Positions 17,570-27,107 are shown, numbered from the stretch's first letter. The stretch is 64,000 nt of DNA from Clostridium carboxidivorans P7 (GCF_001038625.1 NZ_CP011803.1:3968001-4032000), one strand, 5' to 3'. The notes: generated from the letters alone by a model not told the origin. Numbers and translations: made by a program.

Positions 17570-18562
17570 ATGATTGAATTTTTAAAAACACCAACTTTAA
17601 TAAATATTGAAGTTACTGATAAATGTCCTTTACAATGCCCCCAATGTTACTGTCAATTAAATGCTGGAAAAGAAATAGATAAAACTATAGCAATTAATGT
17701 TATTAAGCAAGCTACTAAATTAAATGTTCAATATGTTAATATTAGTGGTGGTGAAACGCTCTTATATCCACACCTATATAAACTAATTTGTACTTGCAAC
17801 AAATATAATATTTCACCAAATATAGCTATATCCGGATGGGGGTTTACTGAATTAGTTTTAAATAATCTAATTCAAAATGGAATAAACTATATATTTGTTT
17901 CTTTGAATGGTTCTACTGAAAAAATAAATTCTTTTTCAAGAAACGGGTATAATTTAGCTATAAATGCTTTAGAAATTCTAGCAAAGTCGAATTTTAATAA
18001 AACCATTATTAACTGGGTTATGCAATCAAACAACTCAGATGATTTCATAAATATAATTAAACTTGCTGAAAAATATAATGTTAAAGCAGTAGTTGTAATG
18101 GCTATAAAACCTGATAGTAATGGTAACCTTAAAACTTTCCCTTCTAAAGAACAAATTGAAAAAATATCGATTCTTATAAAAAAATATTCTGGCAATGTTC
18201 AAATAATAATTGATAAATGTTTTTCTCAATTAAAGGCGTATATGGGAAGAAACATTTTTTCAAATACAAATCAAGGTATTTATAAGGGTTGTACTGCTGG
18301 ACTAGATTCATTCACTTTAAATGTTGATGGTAAATTTTCACCATGTAGACATCTGTTTATTTCTGAATCATCTGATAGTATACTAGATTATTGGACAAAA
18401 TCTTTAATTTTAGCACAACTTAGAAAGTCTAATAACTTACAGGTAGAACCCTGCATTAATTGTAAACTAAAAAAATATTGTCGTCCTTGTATAGCAGTAA
18501 ATAGCACTACAAAATTAAGAAAACCAAAAGATAATAATTATTGCCAATTACATCTAATCTAA
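17570..18562 (+). CDS. Radical SAM / SPASM-type protein
   Basis: A 330-aa radical SAM enzyme. The cluster motif Cys19-x3-Cys23-x2-Cys26 (CPLQCPQC) is N-terminal, followed by the SGGE element near residue 63. The C-terminal region has a SPASM-like cysteine set (GCTAG, SPCRHLF, then PCINCKLKKYCRPC) that would hold auxiliary [4Fe-4S] clusters. SPASM enzymes usually modify peptides or mature enzymes, but no precursor peptide was seen next to it. The ATG at 17570 is chosen because AGGAGG precedes it, although the spacing (15) is long; 17522 is the alternative. It is divergent from the GTPase operon and may share its control region. Confidence 0.8.
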   Translation: MIEFLKTPTLINIEVTDKCPLQCPQCYCQLNAGKEIDKTIAINVIKQATKLNVQYVNISGGETLLYPHLYKLICTCNKYNISPNIAISGWGFTELVLNNLIQNGINYIFVSLNGSTEKINSFSRNGYNLAINALEILAKSNFNKTIINWVMQSNNSDDFINIIKLAEKYNVKAVVVMAIKPDSNGNLKTFPSKEQIEKISILIKKYSGNVQIIIDKCFSQLKAYMGRNIFSNTNQGIYKGCTAGLDSFTLNVDGKFSPCRHLFISESSDSILDYWTKSLILAQLRKSNNLQVEPCINCKLKKYCRPCIAVNSTTKLRKPKDNNYCQLHLI

Positions 18563-18669
18563 TAATATGTTTTTTAATATTAATGCTATATAAATTGTTA
18601 CTAATAAATTTTTTTGGTAATAACATAATTCGTGCTTACTATAAAATACAAAATTTTTATTAACCTTAT

Positions 18670-18707
18670 TGTATAATCAAATATGTATGTACATATTTGA
18701 TTATACA
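18670..18707. repeat. Perfect palindrome, 18-base arms with 2-base centre
   Basis: Arm TGTATAATCAAATATGTA (18670-18687) and its exact reverse complement (18690-18707) are separated by only TG. It lies between the convergent radical SAM gene and the split gene at 18761-20111. There is no T-run, so a simple terminator is doubtful; a protein-binding site or cruciform is possible. Confidence 0.8.
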
Positions 18708-18760
18708 TAAAAATACAGAATTTTACCATATTTTTCACAACAACTTAAGAATGAGAATTC

Positions 18761-20111
18761 TTAGCTATAATTTTTTAATAATTCTACTATTTTTTGTTTT
18801 ATAACATCATCTGCTTTTTCTTGCAATTCTCTTTCAAACGTCAAAAAAACATACCCTTCATCTCTACGATTTTCTAATTTACAGTTATTCGTTTCAAGAA
18901 AATTATAAGCAAACTTTTTTATAAATTTAGCACCATATCTTTTACCTTTAGCATACTCATTTAAATAATCTAATACATCCTTATTTACCAACTTACTTTG
19001 TATTAATTCTGATAAATACTGACTCTTACTACTTTTATTATCTTCATCTTTAACTTCAAAATCTGAATAATCATTAATATTTAGATTACTATCAATCCAA
19101 AATATTGATTCTTCATAAAAAATTGAACCATATTCAGATTCAACTAGTGAATCAATAGTATGATGGAAAATTTTATTATTAATCATATTTTTATATAACC
19201 ATTTTGCAAGATTGGATGTTTTTTCGAATGCATACATACAAAGGGACACATCACACATACTTTCATAATTATCAATAAGCTCCAAAAATAAAGATATATA
19301 ATTTTCATAAGTATTAAAGTTTTTACCATTGTTTTTATCTATTACATATTCTTTATAATTCATAAGATTTTTGCTGTTTATTGGTCCCATCTCTTTAGTT
19401 AATGATGATTTACGACGAGTAAAAATCAAAAAAAAATATAACGGGGTATATCTGTTGTTTTTCAAGAGATCCCATAGCAAAATTGTGTATTTCTTCTATA
19501 TTTTCATCTATACATTTTCTCTCATACTCAGCTTTAACCTTTTCCTTATTCCTGCTTTTCCCTTGTATATAGCGTTTATATAATTTTATAAGTAACTTTT
19601 TGTTTTCTAGTGATGTCTCTTCATTTTTATTCCTATCGGGTTCTTTTATTTTATTTAAAATATTCTTATACTTCCTTGTATTTTTATATATTTCATTAAT
19701 ACATTTTTCAAAAGCATCTATATCTTCTTTTAATAGTATATATTCAGCTAATCTTCCCTCTTTCTTAATTGATGCTTTTTTATTTTTTAAGTTAAATAAG
19801 TAATCTGACTTACATATAAAACACGACAGTAGTGGTATAAGTTCCTGTATATGTTGCTTTTTTTCGCAAAGCTTTAGTATAAATGCAGCTTTATTTTTTA
19901 AAGAAAGTTCATACTTATATGCTAAAAATATAAGTTTATCCTGGTATGAATTTATCTCTTTTATAAGATTTTCTATAGTCATTCCACTATTTTTAATAAT
20001 TTCACTATCTGAAGGTTTTTTACTATATTCTTCAAACATATACTCATCAAATTGATCATCATCCATATCCATAATCTCATATAAATTCTTATCATTAATT
20101 TTTATACCCAC
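18761..20111 (-). pseudogene. Hypothetical gene split by a frameshift in an A9/T9 run
   Basis: Two overlapping frames appear to be one gene. The 5' part (19410-20111, GTG start behind AAGGAG) encodes a charged helical protein of about 230 aa, and the 3' part (18761-19480) continues in another frame. Where they overlap, one frame reads PVIFFFDFYSS and stops, while the other continues IFTRRKSSLTKEMGP. The switch coincides with a homopolymer at about 19427-19436, so a one-base slip would restore a protein of roughly 445 aa. No family is recognised. The cause could be a real mutation, programmed or phase-variable slippage, or a sequencing error. Confidence 0.55.
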
Positions 20112-20432
20112 AACGTTAATTTCTCCTTTTTCCCGATATTTTTACCATTATCTTTAATACAAATTATATTCATTTTGTAACTTTTCTGCAATTAAATGAG
20201 TTCCGATTTTTTAGATAAATTTCGGAACTGAAATATATTTATCTGCTACTTGGTTAGTTGTAAAATCTACCTAGGATGTTAATCAGCTCTAAAAGCAAAG
20301 GATGTGAATTTATGATTTTTTATAGATTTGAAACTGGATAAAAGACTCCTAGATATCAATAATTAACTATCAATTTTAAGAAACATTATATGTCTCTTAA
20401 ACAAAAATAACTTTATACAAGGTGGGAAAAAC
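20112..20432. other. Intergenic spacer with an AGTTCCGA/TCGGAACT dyad
   Basis: This divergent spacer of about 320 bases has no gene. An inverted repeat AGTTCCGA (20199-20206) and TCGGAACT (20222-20229) could be an operator or short hairpin. No other structure was seen. Confidence 0.5.
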
Positions 20433-20639
20433 ATGGGAATATTGCTGATGATGCTCTATTTATGGTTAGGATCTAAATCAATAACTTTTGTTAAAGCAAA
20501 AGTACTTGGACTAAATTACGTTCATATAGAATCACCTTCAGACTTTCTATTTAGGAATATATTCTGGGCTTTAATTCTTGGATGGCTTACCATTCCTTTA
20601 TGGATTATTCTATCTTTATTGGGAATGGGGAGAAAATAA
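20433..20639 (+). CDS. Small membrane protein, 68 aa
   Basis: A short protein with two predicted membrane helices (ILLMMLYLWLG near residues 3-13 and NIFWALILGWLTIPLWIILSL with residues 42-63). The start follows AAGGTGG. It lies 29 bases upstream of another two-helix membrane protein and is probably co-transcribed with it. No family is recognised. Confidence 0.6.
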   Translation: MGILLMMLYLWLGSKSITFVKAKVLGLNYVHIESPSDFLFRNIFWALILGWLTIPLWIILSLLGMGRK

Positions 20640-20668
20640 ATATTTATCTTAATATATGGGGGTATTTC

Positions 20669-21262
20669 ATGATATTTAATAAATTAAAAAAACATTCACT
20701 TAACAGTAAATCAAAATTTGATATATATTATAGTAACGAATTGAGAAATAGAAAAAGGCTTAATTTATCATCTCCCAGCCCTTTTAGAAATGGACTTAAG
20801 AAATTTAATATCTTATATGTTATTTTATCAGTTATTTTTGCAATTTCTTTTAATAAAGATGTCAATTTACTTGTTTCAATTTTAATGGCACTATGTGCCT
20901 CTTTCTTGATTATAAACATTATTGCAGCTTTTAAAGTTGATAAACTTAGATCTATAGAATTTAATTTATCATCTTCAATATCTAAAGAGCAGCTTATTGC
21001 CATAATTACTTTACCTTTAACACAATTAAATATGAAAATTGAAAATTTATCGCATTATATTAGGATTACACATAATAAGCTACAGTATGATATTATAATT
21101 TATCCAGACAGAAATACTTTTAAAATATGGCCACAAAAAACATTACTTTCAAGATTACTTGCTAGAACTTATATTAAGCTCTATAAAAATGCTATACTTT
21201 GTATGCCAATTATAGCCTATACCATACAAATAGAAATTAATAAATCTATTAATAGATTATAA
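20669..21262 (+). CDS. Hypothetical membrane protein, 197 aa
   Basis: The ATG at 20669 is chosen because a GGGGG site precedes it; an earlier in-frame codon overlaps the small membrane gene. Residues about 46-90 hold two hydrophobic helices (FNILYVILSVIFAISF and LVSILMALCASFLIINIIA) linked by a short loop, with a basic N-terminus. The remaining 100 residues look like a soluble alpha/beta domain (IKIRITHNKLQYD-like beta segments, then TFKIWPQK). No family is recognised. It ends at a strong terminator. With the preceding small membrane protein it forms a two-gene unit. Confidence 0.65.
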   Translation: MIFNKLKKHSLNSKSKFDIYYSNELRNRKRLNLSSPSPFRNGLKKFNILYVILSVIFAISFNKDVNLLVSILMALCASFLIINIIAAFKVDKLRSIEFNLSSSISKEQLIAIITLPLTQLNMKIENLSHYIRITHNKLQYDIIIYPDRNTFKIWPQKTLLSRLLARTYIKLYKNAILCMPIIAYTIQIEINKSINRL

Positions 21263-21270
21263 ATTTTAAA

Positions 21271-21316
21271 AAAGTCAGTTAAAGGTTCTCTTAATCACTT
21301 CTAACTGACTTTCTTA
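21271..21316 (+). terminator. Intrinsic terminator after the membrane protein pair
   Basis: Arms AAAGTCAGTTA (21271-21281) and TAACTGACTTT (21302-21312) are perfectly complementary, with A-run before and T-rich sequence after. Confidence 0.75.
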
Positions 21317-21532
21317 AATTTTTCTATTTAATTACAACTTCTATCTCAGCCCTATTAACAAGCTTACAATAATATTTTACCCTTTAAATGTATAAGTTTT
21401 TTGAAACAAGGTATCCTCTTTGCATTTTCTATTAATTAACATTTCCCTTATAGCAAGCTCAGCCAAGGTTATGTGTGCATCTGCTACTTATTTTTTGTAT
21501 TGATTAGTATAGCTACTTCCTTTATTACTTAA

Positions 21533-23439
21533 TTAAAAAACATGATCACTATGCATAGACTCAACGTTATTTTTAACTGCAGCTATAAATATCTCAGAAT
21601 TTGAAGGTGCTGTAAATTTACATGAGTTTTCATTTCCATCAATTTTAGTTAACGTTCCAAAATCTGTCTCGCCTTTTTTTCTATAGTATATATTATACTG
21701 GTCTACACCTTCAACTCTATTCCAACTTAAATTATATTCACATATAGTTTCATTACCATCATAATACGACCAGTTCAACTTCAATCCTGTAGGCTTATAC
21801 CCCTTAATGTTTTCCATTGTAATAATTTCATAAGAGTTATCTGTTTGTAGTCGTTTTTTATTTTCATATAATTGATTTGTATCTGGTATAACATTCACTA
21901 AGATCCTTCGTTCAACCTCTCCAGCCTTGGCAATTATATATGCATTTCCTAATCCTAATGCTCTCATAATTCCAGCATTATCAACTGATACAACATTTGA
22001 ATTAGTAGATGAGTATTGAATTTTAGGTTTAGTTACTCCATCATAGTTCATTTTTATAGATGAACGTAATTCCTCTGTTTCACCTAAACTAAACTCACTT
22101 TTTTCATTAGAAATTTGAAAATCTATTACCTTCGGCTGAACAACCTTAACTTCAATCTCTTTAATTACTTTATTATTAGCTATCGCCAATATTTTTGCCG
22201 TTCCTGGCTTTAATCCTTTAACACTTTTTTTACCATCTACTATAGCAATACTATTATCTGAAGATTTAAATGATACATCTATGTTTTTAGAGCATTCAGG
22301 CCTTAAACTATGTTCTTCAGTAATTTCAACTTCTTTATTTACTTCAATAACATCTTTAGAAGTATACATATTTATATTAACGATATCTGGTTTTAAAGTT
22401 CCTGTACTATAAAGTATGTATCTTGCAAAAATTCCACAACATATGATAAAAATACACGATATGCTACTAATAATCATGTTTTTTAATCTTGCAATTGCTT
22501 TATTACGATTTTCATTATATGGAATATTATAATTAGGATTAAGCTCTTTGGCTTTCTTATATGCACTACTAGCTCCTATATAAGCTTCTAATTTATCTAA
22601 TACAATACCTTTTTTATAATACCACTTAGCATTATTAGGCTCACGTTCAATTAAATTTTCAAAACATGATGCTGCTTTTTCATATTCACCTAAATAAATT
22701 AACTCTTCACCTCTATTAGCTATGTATGCTATATTGTTTTCAAAAATATGTATTGCATTTTCAAAATTTTTCAAAGCTTCTAAATGATTTCCTAATCCTG
22801 ACAATACAACCCCTTTATAATTATAAGCTTCATGATTTCTACTATTAAGTTCTATAGATTTGCTATAACATTTAAGAGCATCACTGTATCTCCTCTGCAT
22901 ACTATAACAATACCCTTTAATAAAATAAATATTAGACCGTGTGTTATCAACCATTATAGCCAGCTCACAATATTGAAGAGCTTTTTCATAAACTTTTGAG
23001 TTCTTACATTTTTCTGCCTTACTTTCAAAATTAGAATAGCTCACATCACTAGTGTTGTATTCTTCTGCAAGAACCCATGGTATCCTTTTCTCTATAAGTA
23101 AGTTTTTTGTTTTGCTTTCATTACAATTTCCTGTTTTAATTAAAGTAGCTAATACTTCTTTAAATTTATTGAGGCCAAAATCTTTATAAAAATCTTTTAT
23201 GTATGTTTTTATGATATTACTGCACTCCTAGTTTCTTTTAGCACCATATAAAACCTTTGCCTTTTCATAATAATAATGACTTTTTTGCTTGAATCACAAT
23301 ACTCAATTGCACTATCTACCTCTCTCACTGCTTCATCCACGCGCCCTTCAGACAATGCCTTTTCTGCTCTTTTCACATAAGTATCTGGATTCCTATCTAT
23401 TACCTCTTCTGTATTTTGAGATACAATATTCCACCCCAT
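21533..23439 (-). pseudogene. Broken gene: signature N-terminus, TPR, membrane helix, BIg2-like and fibronectin-like domains
   Basis: The intact 3' frame (21533-23044, up to 503 aa) has TPR repeats (residues 1-180), one membrane helix (MIISSISCIFIICCGIFARY near 192-211), two Ig-like segments of BIg2 type (VNKEVEITEEHSLRP onward) and a final FN3-like domain. The frame stays open upstream of its nominal GTG and continues to a Trp-signature N-terminus at 23439 that matches the protein at 24097-25008. Two lesions break it: a one-base loss in a T-run near 23283 (T6 here, T7 in the other copy) and a CAG-to-TAG change near 23229. The signature part alone makes a 76-aa frame. The 3' part could still be translated if the GTG works, but no ribosome site is visible there. 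Confidence 0.7.
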
Positions 23440-23690
23440 TCTATTTCCTCCAAAATGTTAAGTTGTATATTTAAATTCTTGTATAAGTTCACCTTTTTTT
23501 CTAATTTCCTCAAGAACTTCTGACTCTATTTCGTATGCTGAACACTCCGCTACTATATCAGTTTTTAGAAAATGCATATCTAATTCGTCTTTTTTAGTAT
23601 AAATAGTTGTTTTATTCCTAACTATATCTACTGCTCCATCTATCTTTGCTATAGACTTAAATATCTTTTCTCATACTTTATACCATAAGG
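23160..23690. repeat. Tandem duplication, left copy
   Basis: About 530 bases closely match 24725-25255. The copy covers the 3' end of a membrane-protein gene, the spacer with its GGAGG site and the 5' part of a TPR gene. It holds several indels and base changes compared with the right copy. Confidence 0.85.
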
Positions 23691-23950
23691 TTTTCTAATA
23701 ATAACATCATCAATAATTAAATAACCAAGATTAACCGTGTATGATTGTATTCCTTGGATAAATAAGATTAAAATATTGTTATTATTTGTGGTAATAGATG
23801 GAATAAGGCAAATTAAATCTTCATGAAAAACCCAAAGAATCTTATCAGCAGTGTAAGTTGCAGTTAGATTATTAAACAAAATAATACCTATGCAATAGGC
23901 AGCTAAAGCTATAACAAAATAGCGACTTGGTAAAAGCCGATCAAATTTAC
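23460..23950 (-). pseudogene. Decayed copy of the 124-aa membrane protein joined to another membrane fragment
   Basis: The 3' part (about 23465-23680) nearly repeats the end of the gene at 25027-25401, including VRNKTTIYTKKDELD and VAECSAYEIES on the minus strand. Further upstream the match stops and an unrelated membrane-type fragment begins (TYTADKILWVFHEDLICLIP, then a PH-like beta segment ending YLIIDDVIIRKPYG). A frame change separates the two. It appears to be a recombinant remnant. Confidence 0.6.
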
Positions 23951-24096
23951 ATTTGTATATTAAATCTAAGATTATATCGTTAATACCATGTTTGGAAGCA
24001 GTAATCTCATTTATAAAATTTGTGTAAGTACTGTTAAATAAATAACAAATGTATTTTTAAATATTTAAAAATACATTTGCCGAATTGAAGTTTAAT

Positions 24097-25008
24097 TTAA
24101 ACTTCAACAATAAAAGCATGTCCTCTATTCAATAAACTTATAAAATATTCAATAAAACTTCTTTCATTTATATTACCATAATTTGATTTATAAAAATCCT
24201 TTAGTTTATATCTTCTCCCGTTAGGTGTCCCTATTGCTATAATTGATTCCATTGTAAATTTATATTGGATATCATTTTTTTGATGAGTGCTTTTAATCAA
24301 ATATCTTTCATTACAATTTGATACCGTAGATTTTCTATTACTAGTATGCATTGTATTACTACTAGTATGCATTGTATTAACTATAAAGGCATGCTTTCTA
24401 TCCAATAGACTTAAAAAATATTCAATAAAACTTCTTTCACTCATATTACTATAATTTGACTTATAGAAATCCCTTAGTTTATATCTTCCCCCATCAATGG
24501 TACCTATTGCTATAATTGATTCCATTGTAAATTTATACTGGTTTGTGCTAGAATTTACATCATTATCTAAAATAACTTTATTTTTACTTAATCGGGATGC
24601 ATTATTACTATGATCTTTATCATTGAATTGATAGTCAATTTCCACTTGGATTTCTTTCCTTTTGAGCAAGTTTTCTATATCATTTTTATCATAATTACCA
24701 CTCTTACTTAAAATATTTAATACGTCTTTAAACTTTTTAAAATCAAAATCTTTATAAAAATCTTTTATATATGTTTTTATGATATTGCTACACTCCTGAT
24801 TTCTTTTAGCTCCATATAATACCTTTGCTTTCTCATAACGATAGTGACTTTTTTTGTTTGAATCACAATACTGAATTGCACTATCTACCTCTCTCACCGC
24901 TTCATCCATACACCCTTTAGACAAAGCCCTCTCTGCTCTCTTCACATAAGTATCTGGATTTCTATCTATTACCTCTTCTGTATTTTGAGATACAATATTC
25001 CACCCCAT
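24097..25008 (-). CDS. TPR-like protein with Trp-signature N-terminus and two C-terminal tandem repeats
   Basis: A 303-aa soluble protein of unknown function. Residues 1-50 are a signature (MGWNIVSQNTEEVIDRN, then TYVKRAERALSKG) shared with the broken gene at 23439 and, more distantly, with the protein at 28875-29639. Residues 20-85 look like TPR helices. The C-terminus holds two near-identical 53-residue modules, at 158-210 and 249-301, each running YKFTMESIIAIGT to SFIEYF and ending HAFIV; a short NTMHTS doublet lies between them. The ribosome site is GGAGG. It follows the 124-aa membrane protein and lies at the distal end of the AAA+ cluster, which suggests a client or effector of that system. 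Confidence 0.65.
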   Translation of the reverse strand: MGWNIVSQNTEEVIDRNPDTYVKRAERALSKGCMDEAVREVDSAIQYCDSNKKSHYRYEKAKVLYGAKRNQECSNIIKTYIKDFYKDFDFKKFKDVLNILSKSGNYDKNDIENLLKRKEIQVEIDYQFNDKDHSNNASRLSKNKVILDNDVNSSTNQYKFTMESIIAIGTIDGGRYKLRDFYKSNYSNMSERSFIEYFLSLLDRKHAFIVNTMHTSSNTMHTSNRKSTVSNCNERYLIKSTHQKNDIQYKFTMESIIAIGTPNGRRYKLKDFYKSNYGNINERSFIEYFISLLNRGHAFIVEV

Positions 25009-25255
25009 TCTATTTCCTCCAAAATGTTATGTTGTATATTTAAATTCTTGTATAAGTTCACCTTTCTTCCTAATTTCCTCAAGAACATCTGACTCTATTT
25101 CGTATGCTGAACACTCTGCTACTATATCAGTTTTTAGAAAATGTGTATCTAATTCGTCTTTTTTAGTATAAATAGTTGTTTTATTCCTAACTATATCTAC
25201 TGCTCTATCTATCTTTGCTATAGCCTTAAACATTTTTTCTCGTGCTTTATACCCA
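24725..25255. repeat. Tandem duplication, right copy
   Basis: This is the intact counterpart of 23160-23690, covering the 3' part of the membrane-protein gene and the 5' part of the signature TPR gene. The reading frames are open here, so it is presumably closer to the original. Confidence 0.85.
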
Positions 25256-25401
25256 AAAGCTTTTTCAACTGCATTAGCAGCTGTATGGGTTAACCATTCT
25301 CTAATTTTATCCCAAAATGTTACTAATGCTGTAGTAGCCACTGCCCCAACTACTGCTCCTGCCAATATCCATTTTGCTGCCGCAAATAATAAAAAACTCA
25401 T
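25027..25401 (-). CDS. Small protein with N-terminal membrane helix, 124 aa
   Basis: One hydrophobic small-residue helix (LLFAAAKWILAGAVVGAVATT, about residues 4-24) is followed by an amphipathic Trp-containing region (FWDKIREWLTHTAANAVEKA) and a soluble C-terminal half. The start follows AAGGAGG, 12 bases after the stop of the M48-like gene. The 3' half was duplicated at 23460-23680. It is a candidate membrane-anchored or pore-like component of the AAA+ cluster; no family is recognised. Confidence 0.65.
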   Translation of the reverse strand: MSFLLFAAAKWILAGAVVGAVATTALVTFWDKIREWLTHTAANAVEKAFGYKAREKMFKAIAKIDRAVDIVRNKTTIYTKKDELDTHFLKTDIVAECSAYEIESDVLEEIRKKGELIQEFKYTT

Positions 25402-25413
25402 TTTTTATCCTCC

Positions 25414-26196
25414 TTAAGTAGTCTTCAAAGCTTCTACTCCCCTTGTTGAAGAAGCATAGCTTATAAGATTTTTAATTCTAAAAGGCCCATATGGTACCTT
25501 TTCATCCATTTTTGTAAAGTTATACACTGCATCGTCCATTCTATTAATACATTCTGCTTGCTTTATATACTCTTGAATGTCTACATTCTCTGCTAAATAG
25601 CAATTGTTGAGCACTAACTTTAAAATTGCACTAATACATGGCTTTAGATTCTTACAAATCACATATCCGAAACAATCCTCAGTATAATTCGCAATGCGAC
25701 TCCACCTATACATAGATACCTTTAAGGTTTTCATTAAGGTATCTGATCCTGGTAGAACATGGTGCTGCACCAAAGCTGATAAACTCTCATCTATGAGAGT
25801 GTGGTAATAAAAGTGTTTTAGCCTAATGGAGCACATTTCTCTACTGATTAAAAATAAAAGTTCTTGTTCTTCAAAATCTGCGAGAGTTTTAGCAGAGATT
25901 TCAATCCATGGATTCTCTGCCCCCTTTGTCTCTATCCCATAATAGAAATCTTCATAGACATAAATAGATGGTAATTCAATTTTCAAAATACCAGCTACAT
26001 TCTGTGCAATATGGTAAACTTCTTTAAACTGTCGTTCTGTTACCTGTACCGTCTTGCCAAGTAAATCAGGCTTTCTCAACTTCTCATCAAAGTTTTTATA
26101 GTAGTGCATTATCTCTTCATCAAAATATGCACAATTTTTCATATCTTTAAATACTAAATCCTCTATAGGATGTATATATAATATCTCTTCTATCAT
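25414..26196 (-). CDS. M48-like protease fold with lost zinc motif
   Basis: A 260-aa protein that resembles M48 metallopeptidases: an IEISAKTLADFEEQELLFLIS segment precedes the helix that normally carries HExxH, and a later NYTEDCFGYVIC segment resembles the third-ligand helix with its acidic-Asp pattern. The zinc motif itself reads REMCS (residues 119-123), so both histidines are missing and hydrolysis is unlikely; a binding or scaffolding role is inferred. The assignment rests on pattern only. It sits between the 85-aa Gly/Asn-rich protein (9 bases away) and the membrane protein, within one operon led by the AAA+ ATPase. Confidence 0.55.
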   Translation of the reverse strand: MIEEILYIHPIEDLVFKDMKNCAYFDEEIMHYYKNFDEKLRKPDLLGKTVQVTERQFKEVYHIAQNVAGILKIELPSIYVYEDFYYGIETKGAENPWIEISAKTLADFEEQELLFLISREMCSIRLKHFYYHTLIDESLSALVQHHVLPGSDTLMKTLKVSMYRWSRIANYTEDCFGYVICKNLKPCISAILKLVLNNCYLAENVDIQEYIKQAECINRMDDAVYNFTKMDEKVPYGPFRIKNLISYASSTRGVEALKTT

Positions 26197-26205
26197 ATTC
26201 TGCTC

Positions 26206-26463
26206 CTATCTGAAGGCAGTAAGACTAGAAACTACTCCACCATTTCTGCCAAAATAAGTAGTATGATTTCCACTTTTAAGGCCCGTTCCTATGCTCTGTC
26301 CTTTATTATTTAATCGATTAGTAATATTTGCAGTTTTGAATGTAACGCCCCCATTACCACTTCCAGGATAACTTGTAAGGCTCATGCGAGTTCCTCCAAA
26401 ATTGAAAGTATTCCTTAAGGAAGATAAATTTCCATTTCCGCTATAAAAATATGTAGTGTGCAT
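26206..26463 (-). CDS. 85-aa Gly/Asn/Ser/Thr-rich protein of the AAA+ cluster
   Basis: A small low-complexity protein with no Cys or Trp and few acidic residues. It contains repeated aromatic-glycine motifs: TTYFYSGNGN at the start, TYPG-like SLTSYPGSGNGG in the middle and HTTYFGRNGGVVSS near the end. HTTYF occurs at both ends. The ATG lies two bases behind the TPR gene's stop with a GGGGG site inside that gene, so it is translated with the operon. It may be a secreted, assembled or processed component, or the substrate of the cluster. No family is recognised. Confidence 0.6.
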   Translation of the reverse strand: MHTTYFYSGNGNLSSLRNTFNFGGTRMSLTSYPGSGNGGVTFKTANITNRLNNKGQSIGTGLKSGNHTTYFGRNGGVVSSLTAFR

Positions 26464-26465
26464 AG

Positions 26466-27107
26466 TTATGCCCCCAATACCTCTAAAATATTTTTCTCTA
26501 TTTTTTCTTCGTGTTTCATACTTAAGATTAAGTATATCTCCTTTAAAATTCTATGGATTTCTACATCTTCTGGTCTTTTTTCTGCTGATTTTCTAAGTAA
26601 TGGTAATGCAATTTTATATTGTTTATACTTATATAGCAACAATCCATATATCTTATTAATAAGGTAATGATCTATAACTCCGCTTTTGTTTTTAAAATAT
26701 TCATAAAAAGATTCAAATGCACTTTTCTCATCTCCAACCTTATAATACTTTAAAGCTGTTATACAAAGTTTAAAATCTGTATTTAAACCTGTAGTAATCT
26801 TTTCACAAGTATCTAAGTTATTCAAGTTGTTTGAGGCCAAAAACGCCAAATTCAAACTAATTTCGTTCTTCTTTGTATTTAATTGCCTTAGTTTTTCAGT
26901 ATAGTAATTATCTTTTTTATCATAATTTATTAACATTTCAATCTCTTGATTTACTGAAGAAAATTTTTCTTTTAACCTTTCAATTCTACAGTATATAGTA
27001 CCATCATCCAGAAACTCAGTTTCTTGTAAAGTTCCTTCATCAGATTGGGATAGTTTCTGTATAATAGCAATCTTTGTATCATTATAAGCCTTAATGATTT
27101 TTTTCAT
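26466..27107 (-). CDS. TPR-like partner protein of the AAA+ ATPase
   Basis: A soluble protein of about 213 aa. Residues 1-90 are charged coiled coil (RLKEKFSSVNQEIEMLI); residues 100-200 hold TPR-like helices (ALKYYKVGDEKSAFESFYEY, ALPLLRKSAEKRPEDVEIH). The ATG at 27107 overlaps the end of the AAA+ gene by several codons and uses an AGGAG site inside it, which indicates translational coupling. TPR proteins commonly act as adaptors that bring clients to AAA+ machines; that is the inferred role here. Confidence 0.7.
   Translation of the reverse strand: MKKIIKAYNDTKIAIIQKLSQSDEGTLQETEFLDDGTIYCRIERLKEKFSSVNQEIEMLINYDKKDNYYTEKLRQLNTKKNEISLNLAFLASNNLNNLDTCEKITTGLNTDFKLCITALKYYKVGDEKSAFESFYEYFKNKSGVIDHYLINKIYGLLLYKYKQYKIALPLLRKSAEKRPEDVEIHRILKEIYLILSMKHEEKIEKNILEVLGA

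Noticed and set aside
21320..21532. Possible small gene reading ADAHITLAELAIREMLINR on the minus strand
   Set aside because: The text looks protein-like but no start codon with a ribosome site exists; a stop lies directly upstream. It may be a relic.
21533..23044. Independent intact TPR/BIg2 gene starting at the GTG 23044
   Set aside because: No ribosome site precedes that codon and the homologous frame continues upstream to 23439, so it is treated as part of a broken gene.
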